Shown: positions 1-10,182 of the stretch, one piece after another
Numbering within the stretch: position 1 is the first letter of the stretch
Layout: every line of letters starts with the position of its first letter
Source: Cryptomeria japonica
Taxonomy: Eukaryota > Streptophyta > Pinopsida > Cupressales > Cupressaceae
Direction of reading: 5' to 3'
Length of the DNA: 64,000 nucleotides
Assembly: GCF_030272615.1 (NCBI RefSeq)
Contig: NC_081413.1
Coordinates: forward strand, 605,924,709-605,988,708
Notes under the pieces: model-generated
The model's input: the letters and a program-made list of their open reading frames with translations, nothing else
What the model was told of the DNA's origin: nothing
Database searches by the model: none
Made by a program: the position numbers and the translations under genes

Positions 1-615
1 CAGCTTTTGATATCATAGATCAACTAAAACATGTATATGTTAAAATTCCATTGTTGAAAGCCATAAAAAAATGTTCCTATATATAGTAAATCACTTAGGG
101 AGGCATGTCTAAAAAAACCTTGTAGGAAGAAGAAGGATCCACCAACAGTGCATGTGATGGGTCAACTAGCAGATATTTTGCTAGGAAAGGTTTCAATTCC
201 TAAATATTCTGATCCTGGTAGTCCTGTTGTGAATATAGTCATTAATGGCAACTAGATAAGGAATGTTTTAGTTGATTTAGGGGCAGCCATTAATGTGATG
301 ACAAGAGAAGTAATGTGACAACTTGAAATCAATAGTCTCAAACCTACACCTACAGTCCTATGACTTACTAACAACTTTACAGTGCGACCTGATGGTATGA
401 TTGAAGACGTGGTTGTTATTTTGGATTCCTGGGAATACCCTGCTGACTTTATGATTATGTCTCCAAAGGCGACATTGGGAGGATATCAGGTGATTTTGGG
501 AAGACCTTGGCTTGCCATGGCTGATGCATATATTGGATGCAGATCAAGGGATATGACTATTTCCAATGGGAACTCTACAAAAACATTAGCTTTGTATTCT
601 CCTGCTCAACCCTAG
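1..615 (+). pseudogene. gypsy gag C-terminus and aspartic protease remnant
   Basis: This is the end of gag followed by the retroviral-type aspartic protease that would process the polyprotein. Around 265-300 the frame reads VLVDLGAAINVM, corresponding to the plant gypsy protease active site D-[ST]-G-A; the Ser/Thr is replaced by Leu here, so catalysis is probably lost. Further on, VILGRPWLAMADAYIGCRS (about 493-545) is the strongly conserved C-terminal flap region of these proteases. In-frame stops occur near 254, 316 and 361, and the open part from 382 ends at a TAG at 613-615. Gag here is too short to classify. Identification as gypsy protease is secure; activity is very unlikely. Confidence 0.8.
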
Positions 616-1131
616 TTTGATCAACAACAAGCCGTTTGCCCTACTTTGGGAGAAGAATCTGGGGGAGTTGACTCTATTAATCACCTTATGATGATTAATC
701 AAGGGCCATTCATGCAATTATATGATGAAGACTCAATTATTTATAAAATTATGACAAATGAGTTAAAACAAGAACAACAATTGCAAGAGTTGGTACCAAA
801 TATTGCAGATTTAGACTTTCCTGCAGCCATTGATATATTGCATACACTATTGCCGCGGGAAGTCTGTACTTCTCATTTTTTTGATATATCCCAGATTGAT
901 CTTACTATCAAAATAGAAGTTGATTTGAATAAATATTTAAATATCAATAGTGATCGTGCAGATACTCAAAAAGTAGCACTCATGGACTTGCTCAAATGTC
1001 ATAAACATGCCTCTGCATGGAATTGCAAGGACATGCATGGAATAGATCCAATAGTTTGCACCCACCGTATCTATATAAAGAATAATGTTTCCCACTCAAA
1101 CAGCCACACAGAAGAATCAATCCTGCATTAA
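616..1131 (+). pseudogene. linker between gypsy protease and reverse transcriptase
   Basis: An open stretch of about 161 codons (646-1131) connects protease to RT. It is rich in acidic and polar residues with no recognisable catalytic motif, as expected for the spacer before RT in gypsy polyproteins. Near 1,090 the RT frame takes over by frameshift; the conserved lead-in of plant gypsy RT (INPALKEIVKEELQKLL) begins about 1,113. The spacer is called from position, not from a domain of its own. Confidence 0.55.
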
Positions 1132-1880
1132 AAGAAATAGTTAAAGAGGAATTGCAGAAGTTGTTAAAGGTTGGATTTATCTATCCTATCTCTGATAGCC
1201 AATGTGTATCACCTTTGGAAATAGTTCCTAAAAAAGGAGGTAAATGGAGGGTATGTGTTGATTATAGAGCTTTGAACTTAGAAACAAGAAAAGATCATTT
1301 TCCATTGCCATTTGTTGATCAGGTATTAGACTATTTGGCTGGGAAGAGATACTTTTCATTTCTTGATGGATTCAGTGTTTAAAATCAGATTCAGATAGCC
1401 CTAGAGGACCTAGAGAAGACCACATTTACTTGTCCTTGGGGAACATATGCCTATTTTTTTCTCCCTTTTGGATTGTGTAATGCTCCAGCCACCTTTCAAC
1501 GAGCAGTGATCAGTATATTTTCAGATATTTCTCAAGACATCATGGAAATTTATATGGATGACTTTACAACTTATGGTTCTGAATTTGAAGAAGCATTAGG
1601 GAACCTAAAAAAAGTGTTGCAATGGTGTGAAGACTATAGTTTGTCATTAAACAGTGATAAGTGCTTCATAATGATGCAAGAAGGAATAGTCCTTGGTCAT
1701 CATATCTCTATTAAAGGAATATAGGTTGACCCCACAAAAATTGAAGTCATTCAAAATATCAATGCACCGATAAAACAAAAAGATGTTAGAAGTTTCCTTA
1801 GTCATGTTGGATACTATAGAAGGTTTATCAAAGATTTTAGAAAAATTGCAAGTCCCTTATATTCTCTACTTACCAAGGAT
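1089..1880 (+). pseudogene. gypsy reverse transcriptase remnant
   Basis: The RNA-dependent DNA polymerase of the element, which would copy its RNA into DNA in the cytoplasmic particle. Visible in order: GFIYPISDSQCVSP, PKKGGKWRVCVDYRALN (fingers), FPLPFVDQVLDYLAG, FSFLDGFS, then after a TAA at 1380-1382 NQIQIALED, CNAPATFQRA, and the catalytic box IYMDDF with YMDD at 1551-1562. A TAG near 1722 precedes the thumb (VDPTKIEVIQ, DVRSFLSHVGYYRRFI). Both catalytic aspartates of YMDD are intact, but the stops make the copy nonfunctional. Assignment to Ty3/gypsy is firm. Confidence 0.92.
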
Positions 1881-2336
1881 ATGGAATTTAAATGGGCTTC
1901 TTCATGCAATGAGGCATTCTTGAAGCTTAAGCATGCTTTGACCCAAGCACCAATTCTTAAAGGTCTGAATTGGTCTTTACCATTTCAAATTCATATAGAT
2001 GCATCTGATTATGCAATAGGAGCAATCTTAGGAAAGAAGATTGATCATTTGGAAAGTGCAATATATTATATTAGCAAGAACTTGCAGGGACTTGAGTTAA
2101 ATTACACAGTCACTAAAAAGGAAATGTTAGCAGTTATATATGCACTCAACAAATTAAGGCACTATATAATAGGGTATCCCATATTTGTGCATACTGATCA
2201 TACTGTAATCAGATATCTCATGAATAAGCCTTCAATTACTGGGAGATTGGCTCGTTGGTTATTGTTGATGCAGGAATTTGATATCTTAGTTATTGATAAA
2301 CTAGGAAACTCCAATGTGGTTGCAGATTACTTTTAA
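1881..2336 (+). pseudogene. gypsy RNase H remnant
   Basis: RNase H degrades the RNA strand of the RNA-DNA hybrid during reverse transcription. It directly follows the RT thumb. The four acidic catalytic positions are visible: Asp in HIDASDYAIGA, Glu in KKEMLAVIYAL, Asp in VHTDHTVI, and Asp in NVVADYF at the very end. The domain ends at a TAA (2334-2336), where intact relatives continue into the linker to integrase. All key residues survive, so the damage here is mainly the terminal stop. Confidence 0.9.
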
Positions 2337-2458
2337 GACTTCAGTTACAATAAGATCCTACAGCCATAGATGATTCTTTTTCGGATGAACATCTATTCCT
2401 TATACAAGCCCACACTCCCTGGTATGTTGATATTGCCAACTATTTAGTTGCTGCTAAA

Positions 2459-3289
2459 ATGCCACTTCATTTCTCTCCAAAGGAAAGAAGGTTGTTAATG
2501 GAGAAAACCTTTAACTTCTCATGGATTGTTGATTGTTTGTTTTATACTGGACCTGACCAAGTCATGAGAAGATGTGTAAGAGAAGATGAAACATATGACA
2601 TCCTATATGCATGTCATGATGAGCCATGTGGAGGATATTTTTCTACTAAAAGAATAGCACTCAAAATACTGAATACAAGATACTATTGACCCACATTACA
2701 TAAGGATGTAGCACAGTATACAAGGAAATGTGACAGATGCCAGCACATGAGGAGACCTACTAAATCTGATGAGATGCCATTGTATCCACAAATATTGGTT
2801 GCATTGTTTGATAAATGGGGATTAGATTTTGTTGGCCCAATTGATCCCCCTTCTAATGGCAAATCCTACATTTTAGTATGTATAGATTATGTAACCAAAT
2901 GGGTGGAGGCTCGCGCCATGACACATGCAAGAGATAATAAGGTGGTTGAGTTCCTTTATGAGGAGATATTTATAAGATATGGAGTACCAAGGGAAATTGT
3001 ATCAGACCAAGGCCCACAATTTACTTCAACATTGATTGTAGCCTTGGTCAATGAATACAATATAAGGCACATAAAATCTACCCCATATCATCCACAAGCT
3101 AATGGACAAGTAGAGGTTAGAAATAGGGAGCTTGAGGCTATTCTTACCAAGATGGTAGTTGTTCATAAAAAAGGTTGGTCTCATAGACTTTCAAAAGCAA
3201 TTTGGGCATACAGAACTACTTGGAAGACACCAATTGGTTTTACACCTTTTGAGATGGTGTATGGAAAAGTAGCAATGATGCTTGTTTAG
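2459..3289 (+). pseudogene. gypsy integrase (zinc-binding and catalytic core) remnant
   Basis: Integrase inserts the cDNA into the chromosome. The N-terminal HHCC zinc-binding module is recognisable (CHDEPCGGYFSTKR ... CDRCQHM), but the second His is replaced by Tyr in GGYF. A TGA at 2687-2689 sits where relatives have Trp in YYWP, consistent with a single TGG-to-TGA change. The core from 2747 shows the D,D-35-E triad: WGLDFVGPI, VSDQGPQFTS, and Glu in ANGQVEVRNRELE. The core ends at TAG 3287-3289. Confidence 0.92.
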
Positions 3290-3856
3290 TTTGAGCATAA
3301 AAATTTGAGGATAGCTTTGCAATTAAATATGACACTTTCTAAAGCACAAAAAGAACGTATTCAACAATTGAATGCTTTAGATGAATGGAGAAAGATGGTT
3401 GTCCAGCAGACAGAACTGAAACAAAATCAGAGAGCAAAGTGGCATGATAAATACATCAAGGAGAAAAAGTTCAAAGCAGGTGACTGGGCAATATTGTATG
3501 ACTCCAGATATAAAGATACTATGGGAAAGCTGCAAACCAGATGGTTAGGTCCATATGAGATAGAGGAAGTTTTCAACAATGGAGCTGTTCTTTTGACCAT
3601 AATTGACCCTGTTCAGTTCAAGCTTTTGGTAAATGGTCATAGATTGCATCTTTATCATAAGCTGGCCAGCAAAGAGTAGTGCCTACAACAATTTGCTAAA
3701 AATGATCTAATACAAGTTCTTGCAGCAACTGATCAAGTTCCTGCAGCCATTGATCAAGTTCTTATAGCCACTGATCAAGTTCCTTCTGCAATTGAGCAAA
3801 ATATTCAAGGTAAGGTTCCTACAGCCACTTCAGTGAACATGCTTGCCACTTCATAA
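3290..3856 (+). pseudogene. gypsy integrase C-terminal domain with repetitive tail
   Basis: After a TAG the frame continues with the integrase C-terminal region (QRAKWHDKYIKEKKFKAGDWAILYDSRYKD, GKLQTRWLGPYEIEEVF, NGHRLHLYH), the GPY/F-type module thought to help target integration. A TAG at 3677-3679 interrupts it, but the same frame stays open to a TAA at 3854-3856. That last part includes three to four copies of a seven-residue unit (DQVPAAI, DQVLIAT, DQVPSAI). I infer that the TAG is a mutation and that the original protein ended at 3856. No chromodomain is seen, consistent with a non-chromovirus gypsy. Confidence 0.75.
3710..3802 (+). repeat. 21-bp tandem repeat encoding a 7-residue unit
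   Basis: About four units of 21 bp with the shape GATCAAGTTCCTGCAGCCATT and variants. The period is a multiple of three and in frame with the integrase tail, giving DQV-P/L-x-A-x repeats. Related words (TTCCTATAGCCATTGGA, TTCCTGCATCC) recur singly near 6,015-6,060. Confidence 0.85.
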
Positions 3857-4353
3857 TTCTCCTTGCATCATTTCACAACAATATTTCCATGTCTTATGGA
3901 AATAATATTCTCCATAAATAAAATTTTCCATCCATGTCATCCCATCTCATTTCATTTCATTTCATCATTCTTTTCACACAACTGTAGGTATGTACATATT
4001 TTATTTTATTTTAATTAGGCATTTATGATTTCATTATGATTATTGTCTTTGCTAAATCTGCATACACTTCCCTAAATCCTTTCAAACTATGTGGACACGT
4101 GCCAAAGTAAGTTGGGGGGTGTTTTATGGTTCGGTTTCCAAAATTACTAATTACTCATCCTTTTCAGTACCTTGATTTGATTGCTTGCCATCATTTCTAA
4201 GATATTCTTTGGCATAAGAAAAGCAATAAACTCTACCACCAAACACTATCGCCAAATGTGGAAATAGGTAAGGAAGTTGCAATTTTCAGTCTGTAGAATA
4301 TTTTGCTTCTTCATTTCTCAGCTACAGAGTTTGATACATTAATAGATTAAGAA
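3857..4353 (+). other. spacer between pol and extra ORF, with G-rich tract
   Basis: No ORF is supported here. The stretch holds a simple CATTTCATTT-type run around 3,945-3,970 and a purine-rich GTTGGGGGGTG at about 4,111-4,121 that resembles a polypurine tract followed by TGTTTTATGGTTCGGTTT. The word GGTTCGGTTT reappears at about 5,616. Whether 4,119 is a real LTR start or a chance match is unresolved. Confidence 0.4.
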
Positions 4354-5220
4354 ATGGGTGGAGATCCAATCCACCATGAACCAACAGTCCATGATGTGTT
4401 GCTATAGGATGATCTTTGTGAGCATTATTTTAGACAACATGGTTGGATTGTCTACTTTCTAAAAATAAGGGATTATAATGAAGAAATTGTCATAGAGTTT
4501 ATGCATTCATTCAACAAAGGAGAGGTCACTATTAAAGGATTAAGGGTCATTGCTACAAAGTAGTTGATAGCTGAAGTTACAGGGTTGCCACAGGAAGGAG
4601 AATTATTTCTAGAATCAAAAGACACCAGAAGTGCTAGAGTAGAGTTTACACTTCCCACAAATGGACCTCTAATAGTGGACGAGCAAGGAACCAGGAGGGT
4701 TTCCCTTGTAGTAGAGTGGCCCCTTGTAGTAGAGTGGCCCCAAGTGGTTTTATATGTAATGAAGTACATTAATTGTGAAGGGAGGTATTCAAATTTACAT
4801 TCACCCCATTTCAAATTGCTTAGTCATTTACGACATGGCTAAAGGGTGAATGTTCCTAATTTTCTATACCACTTCATTTCCATAAGTGCCAAAGAAACAC
4901 GGAAGAATGGAAATCGTTTTGTCAGCCATCATGGTTTAATTAAATTGCTGGTAGAACGTTCTCTTAGGGATGTTTCACAGATGGAATGGGGGGTATTTGA
5001 AGACATATTTTAGTTTAGGGTTGAAGATGCTCCTATTGTAGATGAGCCAGCAATTGAAAAAGAAAATATTGAAGAACCCTCTTCTCCTATAGTTTCTGCA
5101 GAGAATGAATCTCCTACCGGTCAAGGAGCTGTTACTGTTATGGAGAAAGACACAACTAAAACAAGCACTGAGCAGCCCTCCACTTCTTTTCATAATAGTA
5201 ATGATGTATCGAAAGATTAG
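4354..5220 (+). pseudogene. additional ORF downstream of gypsy pol (Tat/Athila env-position ORF)
   Basis: One frame from ATG 4354 to TAG 5218-5220 gives 288 codons with only four internal stops (4405, 4561, 4840, 5011), far fewer than a random frame would show, so it was a gene. Recognisable stretches: YFRQHGWIVYFLKIRDYNEE, EFMHSFNKGEVTIKGLRVIA, IAEVTGLPQEGELF. The tail is acidic and Ser/Thr/Glu-rich. I know this type of sequence as a plant repeat-encoded protein in the position where Tat/Athila elements carry extra ORFs, but no biochemical function is established. No membrane segment or signal peptide is evident, so nothing supports an envelope role. A GT...AG pair around 5,208-5,413 could be an intron, but this is weak. 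Confidence 0.65.
4703..4738 (+). repeat. 18-bp tandem duplication inside extra ORF
   Basis: Two identical 18-bp copies of CCCTTGTAGTAGAGTGGC, adding six residues (LVVEWP twice) in frame. It looks like a recent slippage duplication. Confidence 0.9.
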
Positions 5221-5581
5221 TATATGTATTTCAGATGTTAGCCTGAACCTATTCAAACATGTTTTGTATTTGCCAGTTTATTCCTGCAGCCATGTGATTT
5301 ATTCTTGTTGCCATGTGGATTGTTTAAGGCAATATCATGTGTGAATTAATAGATGTCATGATTAATTAAAATATGTATGTATATTCTTGTATGTTATTTC
5401 TTTTGAAGTACAGGGAATAAGTGATGCTACAGTGGAAGCTCTCCTATCATGCCAATTGCAGGAAGACATATTCAAGGAGATGACTGAAAGATCAAACAAC
5501 AGAGATGTTGAAGAGCATAAGGAACGGCAGGGGAGAAGTAATCACGTGATACTACTGATGTCTAACTCAAGTGGACATCAG

Positions 5582-5925
5582 TGTTGTAAATACCACCACA
5601 GTATGTTATGACTGTGGTTCGGTTTAGATCCGCATTTACAGTATCTTAACTCCAGCTATCTCCTTTCTTGTTTAGTTATCCGCCTCTTCTCTTCAGCATG
5701 ATCCATGTTGTTTAAAGTAGATGTTCTCTTTTAAATAGGCTCTTCATCTCTTCTTAGAGATTAGAAAGAAAAGAGAGAAAGCAGAGGATTTTTGAAATAA
5801 AGTTACAAGTGTTTTTGAGTTTCTTTTTATGTTGAATCGTGTAATGACTTCTGAAGAATGATGAATAAAAATATGTTATTCTAAGTACTTAGAGTTGTTT
5901 TTGGGAAGCCTGGAATCACTCATCC
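5582..5925 (+). repeat. candidate 3' LTR of the first gypsy element
   Basis: The stretch starts TGTTGTAAATACC and ends near ACTCA, with a TATA-like TTTAAATA at 5730-5737, a pyrimidine-rich stretch after it, and AATAAA-type signals at about 5795 and 5864. This is LTR architecture, but no second LTR lies in the window for comparison, so both ends are guesses. A short open stretch at 5387-5611 overlaps the start and is not supported as a gene. Confidence 0.3.
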
Positions 5926-6710
5926 AAGGGGGCCCACTTGGTGAGTGTTCCTATGTCTTTTGTTAAGATTATTTTTCTTCTCTAGCTGCAGTAAACGTTC
6001 TTGCATTGACTGTTCCTATAGCCATTGGAAACAGATCCACTGAATGTTCCTGCATCCAAACCAAAATAGAGTAATTTTTGTTTATCAGCATTGAACTTGC
6101 CAGTATTGCTTAAATGAATTTATGTTAATGTAGAAGTTTTCCTATAGCCTTTCAATAGTTTCAATTCTTGCTTATCTTTTCCGCATAATGTTAGTTGCTA
6201 TAGTAATGCAGAGTAGATGTTGCAGGAACTTAGTGCATATATAGTGTAGACCCATTTCAAGTATTATGTCCCTGGGTCGACAATCAAATGAACACTAGCT
6301 ATAGAAATAGTGACTTTACCAAGTGAATGTCCAAACTTTGGGTTGAGACTTCAACTAGAGTTATTATTATTATTGTTAGGTTGAACAAGAGGTTCTGGAC
6401 TATGTTCCAGACATTGGAAATGCTTATTCGGCATGGAGATGTTCGACTGAGATACGGTATCTTTCATCAGAAGTCATTCATATCAATGACATATTAGGGT
6501 TTTGTGGAGGTTAAAAGGTTGAATCCACTTAATTTCTAATCACCTAGCATTTAGAGAAATTCAGAGTAAGTCTAAGGTGATTCAAAGCGAGTCTAAGGTG
6601 ATTCAATGCGATCCAATATCTTCTTCGGCAATTTCACCAGCGATCGGAAGAGTTCTTTAGTATTTCACTGGCAACTATTTCTCAGGTACTTATCAAAATT
6701 ATCTTTCATC
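5926..6710 (+). other. non-coding stretch before the next ORF, with small repeats
   Basis: No gene is supported. It contains a TTA microsatellite at about 6360-6374 and, just ahead of the next ORF, a 21-bp tandem pair AGTCTAAGGTGATTCAA(A/T)GCG at 6569-6610. This is probably the untranslated leader of the following element; its 5' boundary could not be found. Confidence 0.4.
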
Positions 6711-9700
6711 ATGGAAGATGGATCATCCTCTGCACCTACTTTTATTGCAAATCCTATTGTTGTTGAGGTAAAGGACCACGCTAGGCCGATTTTCAAACAA
6801 TGTCCGCATATTGCCACCTTGGATGATGTGGTTGGCATTTTTTCGTATGTCTCGGAAGAAGTTGTATATGTGGAAGATGTTAGAGAATACATTCACTACC
6901 ACATTGAGGATTTAGGTACTAGTAATATTAAGAGCATGTATATGAGTGAGTTTATGGGAGACTCTGGAAAGATCAAGCCCAAGAACAAACACATTCAGGA
7001 TCTAGGGTTTATCGACATTATGGATATTCTTGAATTTGAGGATGAGATTATCAAATATGTTTTGAGCAGAGTACATGGAGAATTCATCTAGTTGAACAGA
7101 CCTTATAAGATCTTGAAGGATGCCATTAAGGCCATCATCAATTTGCCACAGATTGGTCAGCATCCGGAGAAGAATATTTCTAATGATTAGGTTAACAAGC
7201 TTACTGATGCAACATTGGACTGGTGATCGATGAGGGTTAGCACCATCACAGATAGAAACATCAGATTCGGAAGCATGATTATTCGATACAAGGTAACTCA
7301 ATCAAACCATCTGAACTTTGTTTCTAGCTCCTACATTTATGCAGCACATAAGATCATGAGGGAAAATGAGAAGTTAGATCTGTGTGGATGGATGTTAGAT
7401 GAGTTGTTAATCAACCTTAAGAAGATCAAAGGAGAGAAGAAGGGAACATTCCAGTATGGAAATCTTATTATCTATTTAATTTTAATTTTCATTAATGAAA
7501 CTCCCGGTTTTGGGAAGAGACAATGGGCATTTGATATCCCCGTAGGAAGACAACTGAAACAATCTATTGCTACATTAGGTAGTCAGTGAGATGATAAGGT
7601 ATGGGGTTACTTCAAGGCATTCCAGAAGGCTATGAAATCTAGAGAGAGGGTTCCAAAATAAATTTTTGAGAAATACTCAACCGAGATATGTTTCATGATT
7701 AAAAAGGATGAAACCTTGATGGAAGCATTCAAACCCCAGAAGATATGGATTAAACAGATGGGTTATGAAGTTGATGCACATATTTTGGATGCTTATGCAA
7801 AGATGTTAATTGATGCACCTATTAATGAGGCTCAGAAATAATTTGGTACTATAAAACAAAAAAAGCAATAGGTTGAAACTGAGTTTAACAGGAAGAAGAG
7901 GGAGAAACAGCAGGGCAAGGAAAGCAAATTTGTTGAACAAGTATCTCAGGACATCAAGGCATTAATAGATGTTGTTCCGCAAAAAGGAAGGAAGAGAAAA
8001 GAGCCTGAAATTTTTATTGAGCCTATTCCATCAGACTATAACTGAGGATAACACACCCTTGGCATTCAAGAGGGTATTGAGGAAGAAAGGTGAAGAGACT
8101 AAGGAGGAAGCTAATAAGCAACCGGTTAGGAAGGTTACAATCTAGGTAGTGGCAAAGAAGAGAGCTCAAAGGAAATATCTCAACCACCTTCTGCTCCATC
8201 TGGTACTGGAAGAAGAAAGAAGATGGATGACACAGATCTTGCACTTGTTACCGGTAATGTAACTATTATTCCACCCAAGTCTTGTGTAGAATTGGTAGAT
8301 GAAATAACTAAGGATGGTATCTTGAAAAATGTACAATTTTATTATGAGCATTTAGATGATGATGAGCAAAGACAAGTTGAGGAAGCAGTTTTATTATATT
8401 TGGATAAATATAAAAAAGCTTTGTTGGAAATTGAGAAGCAAATACTAGCACACCTATATGACAATTCAGATGCTAGAAGATTATCAGCTATGGAGGAGGA
8501 CAAGCAGATAAAGATTCATAAGTTGTTAACTACCTATGGATCCATTACTCTAGAGGAGTTGGATAGGACACTTGAGGTTACAGACAGAAAAATATTTCAT
8601 AGAAAGCACAGGATAGTTAGTCTTATGTTAGGGAGGGTTAATGAGATAATCACTAAGACCCACAAGGCATGGGTTCAATTCTTTGCTACAAACCCTAGTT
8701 TTTATACTTCACCAAAGGCTAAAAATGACACTAGAGACATCCCGATTGAAGGGAAACATAAAGGTATAATGGGTACCTCATCTACAATTTTGAAACATAT
8801 TAAGATATTGGATATAGAGCCCATGATAGAATCTAATGTACATGACACATAAGTGATGCCGACAAATATTGAGATGTCGAGAGATTCAGAGAGTGTAAAG
8901 GTTACAACTGTTGAGGATATTAGTCCTTCAGATCAAAATGTACAGTTTGAGAATACAGTTCATAAGGAGGAACCGGCAGTTACTGATACCGTACCAAGTG
9001 GCGAAGCCACAAGTGCAAAAGGGGAAGCTATAAAAGTTAATAAAACATCAGAGGAGAAGAAAGAGGAATCTGGTAGGGAACCGGTAGTGAGTGCATCATT
9101 GTTGTCAATCAACACCTCACAGGTAGAACAAAAAAGATTAACTAAGATGAGTTCTACTGAGCTCATGATGATGGTTGCACAAAAGATGATGAAGGAAGGC
9201 TCTGTGGACAAAGGATTTATTGATCAGCCTATCCCAATTTTGCATAGACTTATCTCGGAGTGAAAATTTGACTAAGGAGCAAGCCCATCTGGCAAGCTTA
9301 AAGTAATCATAGAGTAGATTTCTAAGGACTTTCAATCTTTATAGCAGATATCAAACTAGTAGGAATTGGATAAGTTTACACAAGCTAAGAGAGCAACAAT
9401 TGATCAGATGATTGAGTCAGAGAAGAAGGAGATTAATGATAAGTAGAAGTTGATTGATAATGTCTTAAGGTAATGTACTAATATTTATAGAGTATGTTGT
9501 AACACAAGTTTACTTATAGCATATTTAAATAAAAGGATTAAGGATACTCAGGAGAAGATTGTAGGTATAGTCAATTCTTTTGATGGCTCAAATTCTTTGA
9601 CTAGATCTATTAATGGTCAGATTTTGGTTTTGGAAGCTCAAGTTTCAACTTTTGAGAGTGATAAAGATAAAATTATGAGATCTAAAGGTATTAAAGGATT

Positions 9701-9920
9701 GGTGAGTCCCTAGTTTGACTCATTGAGTGTGCATAAGAAGGAGTGTATTGATATGGTTGGTTTGCCCACACTAGCAGAACTTAAGGATAAAGAGTCGTAT
9801 GCCCATATGCTTAATGGACTTGTATTTGTTTCTGGTGCATTTAAATCAGGTTGGAATACCCATCTAGAGCTTTTGGACAAATCCTATCTGGAAATTTTCA
9901 AATATATTCATCTCCAGTAA
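6711..9920 (+). pseudogene. large repeat-encoded ORF of unknown function
   Basis: ATG 6711 opens a frame readable with interruptions for about 1,000 codons; the longest clean parts are 6711-7091, 7230-7589, 8223-8852 and 8853-9263. The first third is globular, with SSYIYAAHKIMRENEKLDL and GWMLDELLINLKKIKG, and may be a repeat-encoded domain of the kind loosely called plant mobile domain or putative plant transposon protein; I cannot confirm this by eye. The rest is highly charged and Lys/Glu-rich, with basic tracts near 7,980-8,220 and likely coiled-coil stretches. There is no zinc knuckle, protease or polymerase motif. Its place between a leader and a polypurine tract plus LTR makes it the sole ORF of the element. 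A gag-like structural role is possible but unproven. Confidence 0.5.
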
Positions 9921-10182
9921 GATGTTTTGGGACATTCTTTGTACAGTCTTTCATTCTTTGTCTCGGTTTTTGGTATTTTTTTGGCATTGATGTCAAAGGG
10001 AGAGGTATAGGTGAAAAATATATTCTTGAAATCAAGAGATATGGAGGTATGGAGTATTTTGTTCAAATCATGATCACAGATGGATATGCAGCTCAGGGGG
10101 AGCAATCTCAGGGTGAAACCGGTAGATGGAAACCATTATCACTTTTCACATGAGTGTTGCCATCAATGCCAAAGGGAGAGAT
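9921..10182 (+). other. 3' untranslated stretch with polypurine tract
   Basis: A short stretch with ATTGATGTCAAAGGGAGAGG and, just before the LTR, CAATGCCAAAGGGAGAGAT. The latter (10171-10182) is the likely polypurine tract that primes plus-strand synthesis. Similar GCCAAA-GGGAG words lie next to the 3' LTR of the Copia element at 47,662. Confidence 0.5.

Larger units (their letters stand above)
1..5925 (+). mobile_element. Ty3/gypsy LTR retrotransposon, Tat/Athila-like, 5' part outside window
   Basis: The domains run in gypsy order on the plus strand: protease, reverse transcriptase, RNase H, integrase, then an additional ORF downstream of pol. RT before integrase places it in Ty3/gypsy rather than Copia. 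An extra ORF behind pol is typical of the Tat/Athila branch of plant gypsy elements. The frame is broken many times, so the copy is dead. The gag start and 5' LTR lie left of the window. The 3' end is uncertain; I place it near 5,925 from an LTR-like stretch with a TATA-like box and polyadenylation-type AATAAA motifs. Confidence 0.8.

Noticed and set aside
4354-5220. Envelope gene of an endogenous retrovirus
   Set aside because: Position is right, but there is no signal peptide, hydrophobic anchor or cleavage-site pattern; it fits the extra ORF of plant Tat/Athila elements better.
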